Assembly: GCA_947371755.1 (NCBI GenBank)
Contig: CANBQT010000006.1
Location: 1 to 64,000, forward strand
Direction: 5' to 3'
DNA: 64,000 nucleotides
Source of the DNA: Chitinophagaceae bacterium
GTDB taxonomy: Bacteria > Bacteroidota > Bacteroidia > Chitinophagales > Chitinophagaceae
This document shows, piece after piece, positions 8,520 through 17,981 of the stretch. The first letter of the stretch is position 1. Every line of letters starts with the position of its first letter. The translations under genes and the position numbers were made by a program. The notes beneath the pieces were generated by a model. It was not told the origin of the DNA. It was given only the letters and a program-made list of their open reading frames with translations, and searched no databases.

Positions 8520-10565
8520 TTAAGGAAGTATAGTAGTTGGTTCTTCTTCATTTCCAGTGATAGGAAGAATCGGAAGATCTGTAGGAACCGGAGGTATGGG
8601 AACTTCAAGAATTTTCTTTTCTTCAAAAGGTCTTTTACCAATCAACTCTTCTACATCTGATTTATGCAACACTTCTTTATCTAATAATTCTTTTGCCAGT
8701 TTTTCTACTTGCTCTTTTTTATCAGTTAATAAAGCGATGGTTCTTACATAAGCATTCGCAACCAGTTTACGCACTTCATCATCGATCATTTTACCAGTTT
8801 CTTCACTAAATGGTTTAGTAAAAGTATTTTCAGCTGCCGGGTCGTAGAAGCTGATATTACCGATCTTATCATTCATACCATAAGTGGTTACCATCGAATA
8901 AGCCATCTTAGTGATCTGTTGCAAATCATTTGCGGCACCAGTAGAGATCTTACCGAAGAAAATTTCTTCTGCAGCTCTTCCACCCAATGTCATGCATAAT
9001 TGATCTATTAACTGCTCTGTCGTATATAAATATTGTTCTTTCGGAGTATACTGCGCATAACCTAATGCAGCTGTGCCTCTTGGAACAATAGTAACTTTTA
9101 ATAAAGGATAAGCATGCTCTAAGAACCAACCACAAATAGCATGTCCTGCTTCGTGATATGCGATCACTTCTTTCTCATCCGGAGAAATAATCTTATTCTT
9201 TTTCTCCAAGCCACCAATCACACGGTCAATCGCATCCTGGAAGTCGCTCATGTCAACCGCCAGTTTATCCTTTCTCGCTGCAATCAAAGCTGCTTCGTTA
9301 CAAACGTTAGCAATATCAGCACCGGCAAAACCTGGTGTCTGTTCAGCCAACTTATGAATATCTAAAGTTTCAGATACTTTAATCGCACCCAAATGCACTT
9401 TAAAGATGGCTTCACGACCTACTACATCCGGGCGATCAATAGAGATCTGACGATCAAAACGACCTGGACGAAGTAATGCCGAATCCAATACATCCGGACG
9501 GTTGGTAGCTGCCAGGATGATGATACCAGTATCTCCACCAAAGCCATCCATTTCCACTAATAATTGGTTCAAAGTATTTTCACGTTCGTCGTTACTCATC
9601 ATGGCATTTCTGCCACGGGCACGGCCAATCGCATCAATCTCATCAATAAAAATGATACAAGGTGCTTTTTCACGTGCTTGTTTAAACAAATCACGTACAC
9701 GGCTTGCACCCACGCCCACAAACATTTCCACGAAATCACTTCCACTTAAACTAAAGAAAGGCACTTGTGCTTCACCAGCCATTGCTTTAGCCAGTAAGGT
9801 TTTACCTGTACCCGGAGGTCCAATCAGTAAGGCTCCTTTCGGGATCTTACCACCCAGTGATGTATATTTTTTCGGATTCTTTAAGAAATCAACGATCTCC
9901 ATTACCTCCACCTTAGCCTCATCTAAACCAGCTACATCAGAAAAAGTGATATTTACTTTCGCTCCCTTATCAAATAAAGTGGCTTTCGATTTTCCAATAT
10001 TGAAAATGCCTCCTGGCCCGCCACCACCTGATGGTCCGCCCATTTTGCGCATCAATAAAACCCATGCCGCAATAATGATCAATAAAGAAAGGATGGTATT
10101 GGCAACTGGCCCAAACCATTCACCTTCATCCATTGGATTGGTAGGAACTTCCTGCAAATGATTCGTTGCATAGAACTCTTTTAATCCATCGTTAAAGCTT
10201 TTCCAATCGGTTACTTTAAATTCAAATAAAGCAATGCCTTTGTACTTTTCTTTAGAGAGTTTGCTTTTGAATTTTACGGTGTAGTATTCTTTTTCAAGAC
10301 TATCCGCTTTGATATACACTCTCACTACTTCTTTGTTTCTTACCAGATCCAAACGTTCCACATCGCCTTTGGCCAACATTTCTTGTTTGAATTCCTGTTC
10401 ACTAACACGACTTAAATCTGGAGACATCTTCCAAAAGTTGGCAGAAAGTAATACCATACCTATGATTCCATAGATCCAGTAAATACTGAATTTGGGGCCT
10501 TTTCTGGGAGCTTCACCTTTATCGTTCTGAATGTTAAATTTGGGCGATTTATTTTCCTGTGACAT
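8520..10565 (-). CDS. ftsH: ATP-dependent zinc metalloprotease FtsH
   Basis: This 681-residue inner-membrane AAA protease degrades misfolded membrane proteins and regulatory proteins. TM1 lies near residues 28-45 and TM2 near 154-172, with a periplasmic domain between them. The AAA module shows Walker A GPPGTGKT (249-256), Walker [10 protein letters not shown] (304-312) and the second region of homology ending RPGRFDRQ (366-373). The protease has HEAGH (471-475) and the third zinc ligand Asp547 in GAANDL. A Gly-rich linker (176-187) joins TM2 to the ATPase. It is preceded by rsfS (48 bases) and followed by the LUD gene (15 bases). Confidence 0.98.
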   Translation of the reverse strand: MSQENKSPKFNIQNDKGEAPRKGPKFSIYWIYGIIGMVLLSANFWKMSPDLSRVSEQEFKQEMLAKGDVERLDLVRNKEVVRVYIKADSLEKEYYTVKFKSKLSKEKYKGIALFEFKVTDWKSFNDGLKEFYATNHLQEVPTNPMDEGEWFGPVANTILSLLIIIAAWVLLMRKMGGPSGGGGPGGIFNIGKSKATLFDKGAKVNITFSDVAGLDEAKVEVMEIVDFLKNPKKYTSLGGKIPKGALLIGPPGTGKTLLAKAMAGEAQVPFFSLSGSDFVEMFVGVGASRVRDLFKQAREKAPCIIFIDEIDAIGRARGRNAMMSNDERENTLNQLLVEMDGFGGDTGIIILAATNRPDVLDSALLRPGRFDRQISIDRPDVVGREAIFKVHLGAIKVSETLDIHKLAEQTPGFAGADIANVCNEAALIAARKDKLAVDMSDFQDAIDRVIGGLEKKNKIISPDEKEVIAYHEAGHAICGWFLEHAYPLLKVTIVPRGTAALGYAQYTPKEQYLYTTEQLIDQLCMTLGGRAAEEIFFGKISTGAANDLQQITKMAYSMVTTYGMNDKIGNISFYDPAAENTFTKPFSEETGKMIDDEVRKLVANAYVRTIALLTDKKEQVEKLAKELLDKEVLHKSDVEELIGKRPFEEKKILEVPIPPVPTDLPILPITGNEEEPTTILP

Positions 10566-10613
10566 ATCTGTTTCCTCTATTATAAATAATTTTTCTTTTA
10601 ATAACCTGTATCT

Positions 10614-11042
10614 CTATTTCGTTTTTTCTATTTCATCGTGCATCACTGAACCAGCATCGCTCCACATTTCTTCTAGCTTGTAGAACTTTCTGGCATCTGG
10701 TTGCATCACGTGAACTACCACTGTTACATAATCAATCAAACCCCACTGTCCTGTTACCCTGCCCTCATGTTTGTAAGGATTTTCCAAACAAGCTTTTTGT
10801 ACCTGATCTTCCACAAAATCACAAATGGCTCTCACTTGTGTAGTTGAACTTGCTTCACAAACAATAAAAAAGTCGGCAGCTGCTTCAGGGATACTTCTTA
10901 GATCCAGACTTACAATATTCTCCCCCTTCTTATCCTGAATGGCTTTAATAATGGTCTTAAAAATTTTGGAATTCCGATTAATACGTGTAATACGATTACC
11001 GGTTGTTGTAGGGATTTTGTTGAGTACGGAGAGCGTTGCCAA
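10614..11042 (-). CDS. rsfS: Ribosomal silencing factor RsfS (YbeB/Iojap family)
   Basis: This 142-residue protein has the RsfS core: ENIVSLDLR, AADFFIVCEASSTTQVRAI, and GLIDYVTVVVHVM followed by ARKFYKLEEMW. RsfS binds ribosomal protein uL14 and blocks subunit joining when nutrients are low. Residues 1-25 form a longer N-terminal lead than in the E. coli protein. It is the first gene of the minus-strand operon with ftsH. Its start is divergent from birA with 60 bases between, and a TATTTTTG -7 box on the minus strand at 11094-11087 fits its promoter. Confidence 0.93.
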   Translation of the reverse strand: MATLSVLNKIPTTTGNRITRINRNSKIFKTIIKAIQDKKGENIVSLDLRSIPEAAADFFIVCEASSTTQVRAICDFVEDQVQKACLENPYKHEGRVTGQWGLIDYVTVVVHVMQPDARKFYKLEEMWSDAGSVMHDEIEKTK

Positions 11043-11086
11043 TAAATTAAGTTGTTTAAGTGTGATTGATTCAGTGCTACCTTCGT

Positions 11087-11094
11087 CAAAAATA
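11087..11094 (-). promoter_or_regulatory. Candidate -7 box for the rsfS-ftsH operon
   Basis: Read on the minus strand this is TATTTTTG, a match to the Bacteroidota TAnnTTTG -7 element. It lies 44 bases before the rsfS start. The -33 element is weak (a TTG about 15 bases upstream), so the assignment is tentative. Confidence 0.4.
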
Positions 11095-11102
11095 GTAATT
11101 CT

Positions 11103-11861
11103 TTGTTACCAATAAATGCTAAAACTCCTATTGGAGAACCATTTTCCGAATTACATGAGGTAGATAGTACCAACATCTATGCCATTGACAAGGTTCAAGC
11201 TAATTTGGCTGCTCACGGTTCGGCTTTCTTTGCAAATTCCCAATATGCGGGGAAAGGTCAGCGGGGAAAGTCATGGATTTCCGAGAACGGTTCAAATATC
11301 ATATTATCGGTAGTAATTGACCCCTCATTTCTTTTAATTAATCAACAATTTTCACTCAGCGTGATGGCTTCCCTTGCCCTTTATGACTTTTTTTCGTCTT
11401 ATGCAGGTGAAGAAACCAAAATAAAATGGCCAAATGATTTGTTTTGGCGTGACAGAAAGACAGGGGGAATTTTAATAGATAATCATATTAAGGGCACTAA
11501 ATGGCAGTATTCTGTGATTGGAATTGGGATCAATATTAATCAAACCAAATTTTCTCCCCTCATTCAACAAGCAGTTTCTTTAAAGCAGATCACCGGTAAA
11601 AAATATAATCCTGTTGAACTCGCAAAAGAGTTATGCCAGCATTTAGACAAGAGATTTGAAGCTTTAAAAAATGGGGCACATGCCCAACAATTAGCAGAAT
11701 ATAATCTTCATTTATATAAGAAAGGGGAAACAGTACGATTTAAGAAAGAGAATATTGCTTTTAGCGCAAGCGTAGAATTGGTGAATGAAATTGGTGAACT
11801 CTTTGTAAAAGATGGATTACAAGACCGTTTTAATTTTGGTGAGATCGTATGGATAGTATGA
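11103..11861 (+). CDS. birA: Biotin--[acetyl-CoA-carboxylase] ligase, class I
   Basis: This 252-residue enzyme activates biotin with ATP and attaches it to the biotin carrier protein of acetyl-CoA carboxylase. The biotinyl-AMP loop GKGQRGKSW is at residues 50-58, KWPND at 108-112 and GIGININ follows. There is no N-terminal helix-turn-helix, so unlike E. coli BirA it should not act as a repressor. No ATG exists upstream in frame; the TTG at 11103 is the only start that keeps the conserved N-terminal strand. It is divergent from rsfS, with selD 55 bases downstream on the same strand. Confidence 0.92.
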   Translation: MLPINAKTPIGEPFSELHEVDSTNIYAIDKVQANLAAHGSAFFANSQYAGKGQRGKSWISENGSNIILSVVIDPSFLLINQQFSLSVMASLALYDFFSSYAGEETKIKWPNDLFWRDRKTGGILIDNHIKGTKWQYSVIGIGININQTKFSPLIQQAVSLKQITGKKYNPVELAKELCQHLDKRFEALKNGAHAQQLAEYNLHLYKKGETVRFKKENIAFSASVELVNEIGELFVKDGLQDRFNFGEIVWIV

Positions 11862-11916
11862 TGCACCATATCCAAATCTTTTAAACTTAATTTGCAAAAA
11901 ATAAATAATCTATAAG

Positions 11917-12966
11917 ATGTCTGAATTCCGTTTAACCAAATTTTCGCATGGTGGTGGTTGTGGTTGTAAAATTGCTCCTTCTGTTTTAAGCAATATTTTA
12001 CAATCGAATATTATTGCACCTGAAAATAAAAACTTACTGGTTGGTAATGCAAGCAATGATGATGCAGCTGCATATGACCTTGGTAACGGAACAGCTTTAA
12101 TCAGTACCACAGATTTTTTTATGCCTATTGTGGATGATGCATTTTCATTTGGTAAGATTGCATCTGCCAATGCAATCAGTGATGTTTACGCCATGGGAGG
12201 AAAACCAATTCTTGCCATAGCTATTCTTGGATGGCCCATCGACAAAATACCTGCATCCGTTGCCCAACAAGTGTTAGAAGGCGCTCGCAGTATTTGTTTG
12301 GAAGCAGGCATTCCATTAGCAGGCGGACATAGTATCGATAGCCCGGAACCCATTTTTGGATTAGCAGTGAGTGGCCTGGTTGATATTGATCATTTAAAAA
12401 GAAATAATACTGCTCAGGAAAATGATTTACTCTTTATCACCAAACCCATTGGTGTGGGTATCATGGCTACCGCACAAAAAAGAGAAAAATTATCAGAAGA
12501 ACATTTACAATTATTACTCAAACAATTAGGCACGTTAAACAAGGCTGGTGAAGCTTTAGGAAAAATTGCTGGGGTGCATGCCATGACCGATGTAACTGGA
12601 TTTGGTTTATTAGGTCACTTAACGGAAATGGCAGAAGGAAGTGGATTAAGTGCGTTGATAGAGTATGCCAATATTCCTATGATTGAAGCTGCTTTAGAAT
12701 ATCAAAAACAAAAAATAGGACCAGGCGCAACTGCCCGAAATTGGAATAGTTATAGTGCAAAAGTAAGTATCGCACCGGGCATCAATGAAGAAGAAGCTTT
12801 ACAGTTATTACCCGATCCACAAACCAATGGTGGATTATTGATTGCTGTTTCACCCGAAGCCGCATATGAAGTAATCGCTGTCTTTGAAGCATTTGGCTTA
12901 TCAGCCTATGCAAAACCAATTGGGAAATTAAAAGCAAAAAGCGATAAAGTAATTCAATTCTTATAG
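11917..12966 (+). CDS. selD: Selenide, water dikinase
   Basis: This 349-residue enzyme makes selenophosphate from selenide and ATP, the selenium donor for selenocysteine and for 2-selenouridine in tRNA. The N-terminal glycine-rich loop SHGGGCGCKI holds Cys15 and Lys18, matching the catalytic Cys17/Lys20 of E. coli SelD. The AIRS-like core shows NDDAAAYDL, TTDFFMPIVDD and AMTDVTGFGLLGHL, and DPQTNGGLL is near the end. No selA, selB or mnmH/selU gene is in the window, so which selenium product it serves cannot be told here. It converges on the IPExxxVDY gene with only 3 bases between. Confidence 0.96.
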   Translation: MSEFRLTKFSHGGGCGCKIAPSVLSNILQSNIIAPENKNLLVGNASNDDAAAYDLGNGTALISTTDFFMPIVDDAFSFGKIASANAISDVYAMGGKPILAIAILGWPIDKIPASVAQQVLEGARSICLEAGIPLAGGHSIDSPEPIFGLAVSGLVDIDHLKRNNTAQENDLLFITKPIGVGIMATAQKREKLSEEHLQLLLKQLGTLNKAGEALGKIAGVHAMTDVTGFGLLGHLTEMAEGSGLSALIEYANIPMIEAALEYQKQKIGPGATARNWNSYSAKVSIAPGINEEEALQLLPDPQTNGGLLIAVSPEAAYEVIAVFEAFGLSAYAKPIGKLKAKSDKVIQFL

Positions 12967-12969
12967 CTA

Positions 12970-13407
12970 TTAAAAAACCATATTCCCTTTATTCCTGATT
13001 TGCTCATTGGTTAGCTCTGCTACCAACTGCACACCTGCGATACCATTAATCGCTTGTTTGATCCAGGTACATTTTTCATCGTCTACAAAATCGCCCTTCA
13101 TCAACCAAAGGAAATCCATATGCCTGAATTCTGGCAACAGATACTCGCCATCGAATTGGTTATGATATACGTAATGACTTAAAAAGCTATTTGGCTCTGA
13201 AGACTCATACACTGAAAAATAATAACTCCTTTCTTTCTTCCGTAAATGAATTTCAATATCGTTATTCAATCTAAACTGGTAGCCCAATAAATTATTCAAA
13301 TGCCAGCAAAACTGATAACTTTTAATTGGTGCAGTAATACCCAGCAGACGAGTGTCTTCGAAGAAATCTTCATTCAACTCATCTACATTCAAACGAAGTT
13401 TTGACAT
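12970..13407 (-). CDS. IPExxxVDY family protein (function unknown)
   Basis: This is a 145-residue cytosolic protein without signal or membrane segments. Its signature LLPEFRHMDFLWLMKGD is a close variant of the IPExxxVDY motif that names this Bacteroidota family. Other features are the N-terminal KLRLNVDELNEDFFEDTRLLGI and a central charged beta-rich stretch (IEIHLRKKERSYYFSVYES). No function is known to me. It starts 6 bases after the M28 peptidase stop, so the two probably share a transcript. Confidence 0.8.
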   Translation of the reverse strand: MSKLRLNVDELNEDFFEDTRLLGITAPIKSYQFCWHLNNLLGYQFRLNNDIEIHLRKKERSYYFSVYESSEPNSFLSHYVYHNQFDGEYLLPEFRHMDFLWLMKGDFVDDEKCTWIKQAINGIAGVQLVAELTNEQIRNKGNMVF

Positions 13408-13413
13408 GGTCTG

Positions 13414-15063
13414 CTATTTAAATTCAATATCGTAAGTCTTCTCTTCCTTACCTCTAAGAATGCGTAATTTTGTTTTATCACCTTTTTCAAATTTCCCCAG
13501 AGCACCCATATAACTCTGCACATCCACAAACTTAATATCGCCTAATTGCAATAATACATCCCCTGCCTGCAAACCAATTTTTTCGCCAAGTTTACCCGGA
13601 CTAACACCATCTATTCGCATGCCTGTTCCACTGAATCCATAATCAGGAATCACACCTAAGCTTACTTTAAATTTTGTACTACGGCCAGCTGCTTGTTCCC
13701 TTGTTTTTGTAAATACCAGTTTGCCTTTTGCATCATTATCAACAATCAATTGATGTACAAACTGAACAATATTTTTTTCTCCCTCGAAATTGATCTTTTC
13801 CCAATCATCTGTTGCCTTATGATAATCAGGGTGACTTCCTGTAAAGAAAAATAATACAGGCATATCCTTTCTATAAAAACTGGCATGGTCACTTGGTCCG
13901 CTTCCTGAGCTATCATATTTCAATAACAACTGATCATTTTTAACTGATGCGAAATATTCACCCCAGGTTGGCGAAGTGCCATACCCACCAATGTTTAATT
14001 TATGGGAAGTATCATACCGTCCGATCATATCCATATTCAACATATAATTCGGTGTGATAGTTATGGTAGGATCATCCAGCCAATGCTTGCTGCCAAACAA
14101 TCCCAGTTCTTCGCCAGAGAAATGAATGATCAGGTAATTATTATTTTTAGGTGATGATTTAACTAAAGATTTAGTCAATTCAATTAATGCTGCGGTGCCA
14201 CTTGCGTTATCATCTGCACCATTGTGAATGATATGACCTGTGTCTAAAGCATTTTTATCTTCACCGTATCCCAGATGGTCATAGTGCGCACCTAATATTA
14301 CTGAAGTAGCTGCATGATTATCGATATAGCCAATGACATTACTGCAAGTTCTTTTTTGTTCTACAATTTCAACTTTCAACGCAAGATCAAAGCTCGCTGC
14401 ATTATCGAAGAAATAGTGTTTGATACCAGCTTTGGTTATATAAACAACTGGTAGGGCAACTGAAACAGAAGTATCTTTTTTATTGAACTGAACATTATCT
14501 GTTATTGCAGAACTATTATAAAGAAATAAAGCTGTTGCACCCTTCGCAGCATCTTCTGAGGCTTCCTTACGAATTACTTCATCGATATCAAAATGAGGAT
14601 TTGTTTTGTTTTCTTCCAAAACATCTTTCAAATCTTTGAACCAAGGTTGCCCTTTTTCATTTAAAGCTATAGCAGGTGAGCCTTTTACAGATCTCTGGGC
14701 ACTATAACTCAAAGGAAAATATTCTGTGTTCTGCTCTAATACATGACCATTCACCTGTAGAATTGTTGATGTAGTAATTAGCTTTCCTTCATTGATTTCA
14801 AAGGTTTGCACATATCCATCTTTACCTTTTGGTTGTAATCCAATTTTCTGGTACTGCTCAACGATATAATTCAATGCTAACTGCTCACCTTTGGTTCCTG
14901 TGCGTCTGCCTTCCAATTTATCATCGGCTAAATACTGAACATGCGATTTTAAATTAGCTATTAGTTCCAAACTTGCTTTTTCCTCTGCCAATCTTTTTTT
15001 CCTTTTACTTTGTGCATGAGCAACAGTTGTAAAGAGTAAGACAACCAACAGCAGCTTTTTCAT
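13414..15063 (-). CDS. Secreted M28-family metallopeptidase with PDZ domain
   Basis: This is a 549-residue protein. A signal peptide (residues 1-18, ending AHAQ) sends it to the periplasm or outside. The di-zinc aminopeptidase core has HYDH (His260, Asp262), GADDNASG (Asp284), HFSGEELGLFGS (Glu318/319), NMDMIGR (Asp345) and HPDYHKATDD (His415). A PA-like insert lies between about residues 110 and 230. Residues 455-549 form a C-terminal PDZ domain (GLQAGDVLLQLG). It likely releases N-terminal amino acids from peptides. It is the first gene of a pair with the IPExxxVDY gene and is divergent from feoB. Confidence 0.92.
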   Translation of the reverse strand: MKKLLLVVLLFTTVAHAQSKRKKRLAEEKASLELIANLKSHVQYLADDKLEGRRTGTKGEQLALNYIVEQYQKIGLQPKGKDGYVQTFEINEGKLITTSTILQVNGHVLEQNTEYFPLSYSAQRSVKGSPAIALNEKGQPWFKDLKDVLEENKTNPHFDIDEVIRKEASEDAAKGATALFLYNSSAITDNVQFNKKDTSVSVALPVVYITKAGIKHYFFDNAASFDLALKVEIVEQKRTCSNVIGYIDNHAATSVILGAHYDHLGYGEDKNALDTGHIIHNGADDNASGTAALIELTKSLVKSSPKNNNYLIIHFSGEELGLFGSKHWLDDPTITITPNYMLNMDMIGRYDTSHKLNIGGYGTSPTWGEYFASVKNDQLLLKYDSSGSGPSDHASFYRKDMPVLFFFTGSHPDYHKATDDWEKINFEGEKNIVQFVHQLIVDNDAKGKLVFTKTREQAAGRSTKFKVSLGVIPDYGFSGTGMRIDGVSPGKLGEKIGLQAGDVLLQLGDIKFVDVQSYMGALGKFEKGDKTKLRILRGKEEKTYDIEFK

Positions 15064-15192
15064 ATATGTCCTTAATTTGTACCAACAAAAATAGACGATT
15101 TAAGCTTCCATAATGAAATTGTATCTTCAGTTTGCTATGATTTTGAAAGGATTCTCTTCCCAATCTCGTAACAAAGCACTCTTATAAGACTA

Positions 15193-15200
15193 TACTTTTG
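15193..15200 (+). promoter_or_regulatory. Candidate -7 box for feoB
   Basis: TACTTTTG fits TAnnTTTG and lies 17 bases before the TTG start codon of feoB. No clear -33 TTG was found at the expected distance. Confidence 0.4.
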
Positions 15201-15216
15201 CGTTCAATTCTAGAAT

Positions 15217-17331
15217 TTGTCGAAACAGGAATTACATATTGCATTAGTGGGTAACCCGAATAGCGGAAAAACTTCGTTATTCAATGCATTAACAGGCCTC
15301 AACCAAAAAGTGGGGAATTTTCCTGGGGTAACAGTTGACAAAAAAACAGGCATCCTTGAACTGGGCAACGGCATACATACACAATTAATAGATCTTCCAG
15401 GCACTTATAGTTTATATCCTAGAAGAGCAGACGAATGGGTTGCTTATAAAGTATTGATGAATGCCGACAATGATGTGAAAGCGGATATGGTGTTATTGGT
15501 TGCAGATGCCAGTAATCTCAAACGCAACCTGCTTTTTTGTAGTCAGATCATTGATTTGAAAATACCGGTTGTGGTTGCGTTAACCATGAATGATCTTGCA
15601 GCAAAAAAAGGAATCATCATTGATGTAAAAGGATTGGAAGCAGAGCTAGGTGTTCCTGTTGTTTTGGTGAACCCAAGAAAAAATAAAGGTCTCGCTGAAT
15701 TGAAGTCTGCTTTAGCAAAATATGTAAAGAACCCTTCTGCTTTTAGTAAGGATGATTTTATTGATAACCAAAAGATGGCGCCAGCAGCGATAGCAGCTAT
15801 TCAATCGCATTTCCCTGAATTGAGCGATTACGCGGCTGTCCATTATTTGATCAATCACGAAAACTTTCCACTCTCGGATCAGATGCAGGAATCAATCGAA
15901 CGGATAGAGATCGAAAATCAATTCAATCCTACCAAAACACAGGCGGAAGAAATTGTGCAACGTTTTGGGCATATTCGAAAGATCATGCAGAAAAATGTAA
16001 ATGAACCAGACCCACTGGAACAAAAACATTTTTCGGATAAACTCGATGATCTTTTACTTCACCGCGTTTGGGGATACCTGATTTTATTTGCAGTTTTATT
16101 TTTATTATTTCAAAGTGTATTCTGGTTAGCGCAATTTCCAATGAACGGCATTGAATTGATCTTCAAAAATTTTGCATCATGCTTATCTGATAATATAGCC
16201 CCAGGCTGGATGCAGGATCTGATAGTGAATGGAATTGTGGCCGGTATGAGCGGCATCTTCGTTTTCATTCCACAGATCATGATCTTGTTTGGTATCATTA
16301 CCATTCTGGAAGACACGGGTTATATGGCACGTATCAGTTTCCTTAGCGATCGATTGATGCGTAAAGTTGGACTTAATGGGAAAAGTGTAATGCCCATGAT
16401 CAGTGGTTTTGCATGCGCAGTGCCAGCCATCATGTCGGCCAGAAATATTGAAAACAAAAAAGAGCGGCTACTCACCATTTTAGTTACACCGCTAATGAGT
16501 TGCAGTGCAAGATTGCCTGTGTATACTATTTTAATTTCTTTAGTTGTCAGCAATAAATACTATTTAGGTTTTCTCAGTCTGCAAGGATTAGTAATGATGG
16601 GATTGTATTTGTTAGGAATATTGATGGCATTGATCGTAAGCTATGTAATGAAGTGGGTGATTAAAATTCAGGAAAAGAGTTTTTTCATACTTGAACTTCC
16701 TATCTATCGCGCCCCAAGATGGGCCAACGTGGGTATCACCATGGTAGAAAAAGCAAAGATATTTATCACTGATGCCGGAAAGATCATTATGATCATCAGT
16801 GTCTTACTATGGTTTCTTTCTTCACACGGACCAGGGAGCAGAATAAAAGATGTAGAAGCAAAATACGCTGTTCTCATCCAACAAAATCCGTCTGATAAAA
16901 AAGCACTGACCAAACATTTGTCTTCTGAAAAATTACAAAATTCCTATGCAGGCATATTAGGCAAATCCATAGAACCTGTTATCCGTCCACTAGGCTATGA
17001 TTGGAAAATAGGAATTGCCATTATCAGTTCCATTGCAGCAAGAGAAGTATTTGTTGGAACGATGGCCACATTATATAGTGTGGAAGAAAATGACGACAGT
17101 TCACTTCGTGAAAAATTGCAATCAGCCAAACATGAAGATGGAACCAAGGTGTACACAATTCCTGCAGCATTTTCACTCATGATCTTTTATGTATTAGCCA
17201 TGCAATGTATGAGCACATTGGCTGTTGTAAGAAGAGAAACAAGATCCTGGAAATGGCCTCTATTTCAATTTGTATACATGACTGGATTAGCTTACCTGAT
17301 GAGCTTACTGGTATATCAGATCTTCAAATAA
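15217..17331 (+). CDS. feoB: Ferrous iron transport protein B
   Basis: This 704-residue inner-membrane Fe(II) transporter has an N-terminal G domain with GNPNSGKT (12-19), the FPGVTVDKKTG switch and DLPG, with TMND as the likely G4 motif. A helical spacer precedes the membrane part. Two Gate segments (for example FVFIPQIMILFGI and GKSVMPMISGFACAVPA) and C-terminal helices follow. The start is TTG at 15217; no ATG fits. No feoA gene is adjacent and no FeoA domain is fused, so the partner is elsewhere or absent. A hairpin after the stop is shared with the converging bcp gene. Confidence 0.96.
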   Translation: MSKQELHIALVGNPNSGKTSLFNALTGLNQKVGNFPGVTVDKKTGILELGNGIHTQLIDLPGTYSLYPRRADEWVAYKVLMNADNDVKADMVLLVADASNLKRNLLFCSQIIDLKIPVVVALTMNDLAAKKGIIIDVKGLEAELGVPVVLVNPRKNKGLAELKSALAKYVKNPSAFSKDDFIDNQKMAPAAIAAIQSHFPELSDYAAVHYLINHENFPLSDQMQESIERIEIENQFNPTKTQAEEIVQRFGHIRKIMQKNVNEPDPLEQKHFSDKLDDLLLHRVWGYLILFAVLFLLFQSVFWLAQFPMNGIELIFKNFASCLSDNIAPGWMQDLIVNGIVAGMSGIFVFIPQIMILFGIITILEDTGYMARISFLSDRLMRKVGLNGKSVMPMISGFACAVPAIMSARNIENKKERLLTILVTPLMSCSARLPVYTILISLVVSNKYYLGFLSLQGLVMMGLYLLGILMALIVSYVMKWVIKIQEKSFFILELPIYRAPRWANVGITMVEKAKIFITDAGKIIMIISVLLWFLSSHGPGSRIKDVEAKYAVLIQQNPSDKKALTKHLSSEKLQNSYAGILGKSIEPVIRPLGYDWKIGIAIISSIAAREVFVGTMATLYSVEENDDSSLREKLQSAKHEDGTKVYTIPAAFSLMIFYVLAMQCMSTLAVVRRETRSWKWPLFQFVYMTGLAYLMSLLVYQIFK

Positions 17332-17357
17332 AAAAAGCCCCTGAAATTTCAGAGGCC
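17331..17357 (-). terminator. Hairpin terminator between feoB and bcp
   Basis: The arms at 17337-17346 and 17347-17356 pair with a single C-A mismatch. On the minus strand the hairpin is followed by a run of T (complement of 17331-17336), so it is a good intrinsic terminator for bcp. It may also stop feoB transcripts, though its plus-strand tail is less T-rich. Confidence 0.7.
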
Positions 17358-17378
17358 TATTCTATTAGTTCAGCAAAA

Positions 17379-17843
17379 TTAACTTTCCCAAGCAGCCAAA
17401 ATCTCTTCTGTATGATTTTTGGTATCGGGCTTTGCAATAATCTTTACAATCTTTCCAGTCTCATCAATTAAAAAAGTAGTTCTGGTAGTGCCCATATAAG
17501 TGCGTCCCATGAATTTTTTCTCTCCCCACAAATTGTATTTGTCAACAATTTTTTTGTCCTCATCAGACACCAATGGAAAAGGCAGTTCGAATTTCTCTTC
17601 GAATTTTTTGTGACTCGCTACACTATCTGTACTAACGCCTACTACTTGGAATCCTTTCTTTATCAATAATGCATAATTATCCTTCAGGTTACAAGCTTGC
17701 GCAGTACATCCTGGAGTATCATCCTTTGGATAAAAATATAATATGACCTTCTTCCCTTTAAAATCAGTCAATGAAATCGTCTTACCATTTTGGTCAACCG
17801 CTTTGAAAACGGGTGCTTTACTTCCCTCTTTTAATACTGCCAT
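17379..17843 (-). CDS. bcp: Thioredoxin-dependent thiol peroxidase (peroxiredoxin Q/BCP)
   Basis: This 154-residue cytosolic peroxiredoxin reduces hydroperoxides. The peroxidatic Cys46 sits in [14 protein letters not shown], with a likely resolving Cys51 five residues on, the classic atypical 2-Cys BCP arrangement. [11 protein letters not shown] and [11 protein letters not shown] are family motifs. It is a monocistronic gene on the minus strand, divergent from carB, and ends at the shared hairpin with feoB. Confidence 0.95.
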   Translation of the reverse strand: MAVLKEGSKAPVFKAVDQNGKTISLTDFKGKKVILYFYPKDDTPGCTAQACNLKDNYALLIKKGFQVVGVSTDSVASHKKFEEKFELPFPLVSDEDKKIVDKYNLWGEKKFMGRTYMGTTRTTFLIDETGKIVKIIAKPDTKNHTEEILAAWES

Positions 17844-17951
17844 TTTATTTTATTTAGTGTACAATCTATATATATTAACCGTGTAAACCCTTTTTTGTTC
17901 CAATCAAGTCCTTCAATCCGAAAAAAATCTGCCTTTTTCGCTTGTGAACAT

Positions 17952-17959
17952 TACATTTG
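17952..17959 (+). promoter_or_regulatory. Candidate -7 box for carB
   Basis: TACATTTG is an exact TAnnTTTG match. It lies 22 bases upstream of the chosen ATG at 17982, giving a 5' leader of about 15 bases. Its position inside a longer open frame (possible start 17895) argues against that longer start. Confidence 0.5.
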
Positions 17960-17981
17960 CACAATTTATTTTTTTGCAATT

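Noticed and set aside
9502..10161. 219-codon plus-strand frame opposite ftsH
   Set aside because: It lies antisense to the most conserved part of ftsH (Walker and SRH motifs) and has no recognisable domain.
17895..17981. 29-residue N-terminal extension of carB
   Set aside because: It contains the probable -7 box at 17952 and is not like any CarB; ATG 17982 is the better start.
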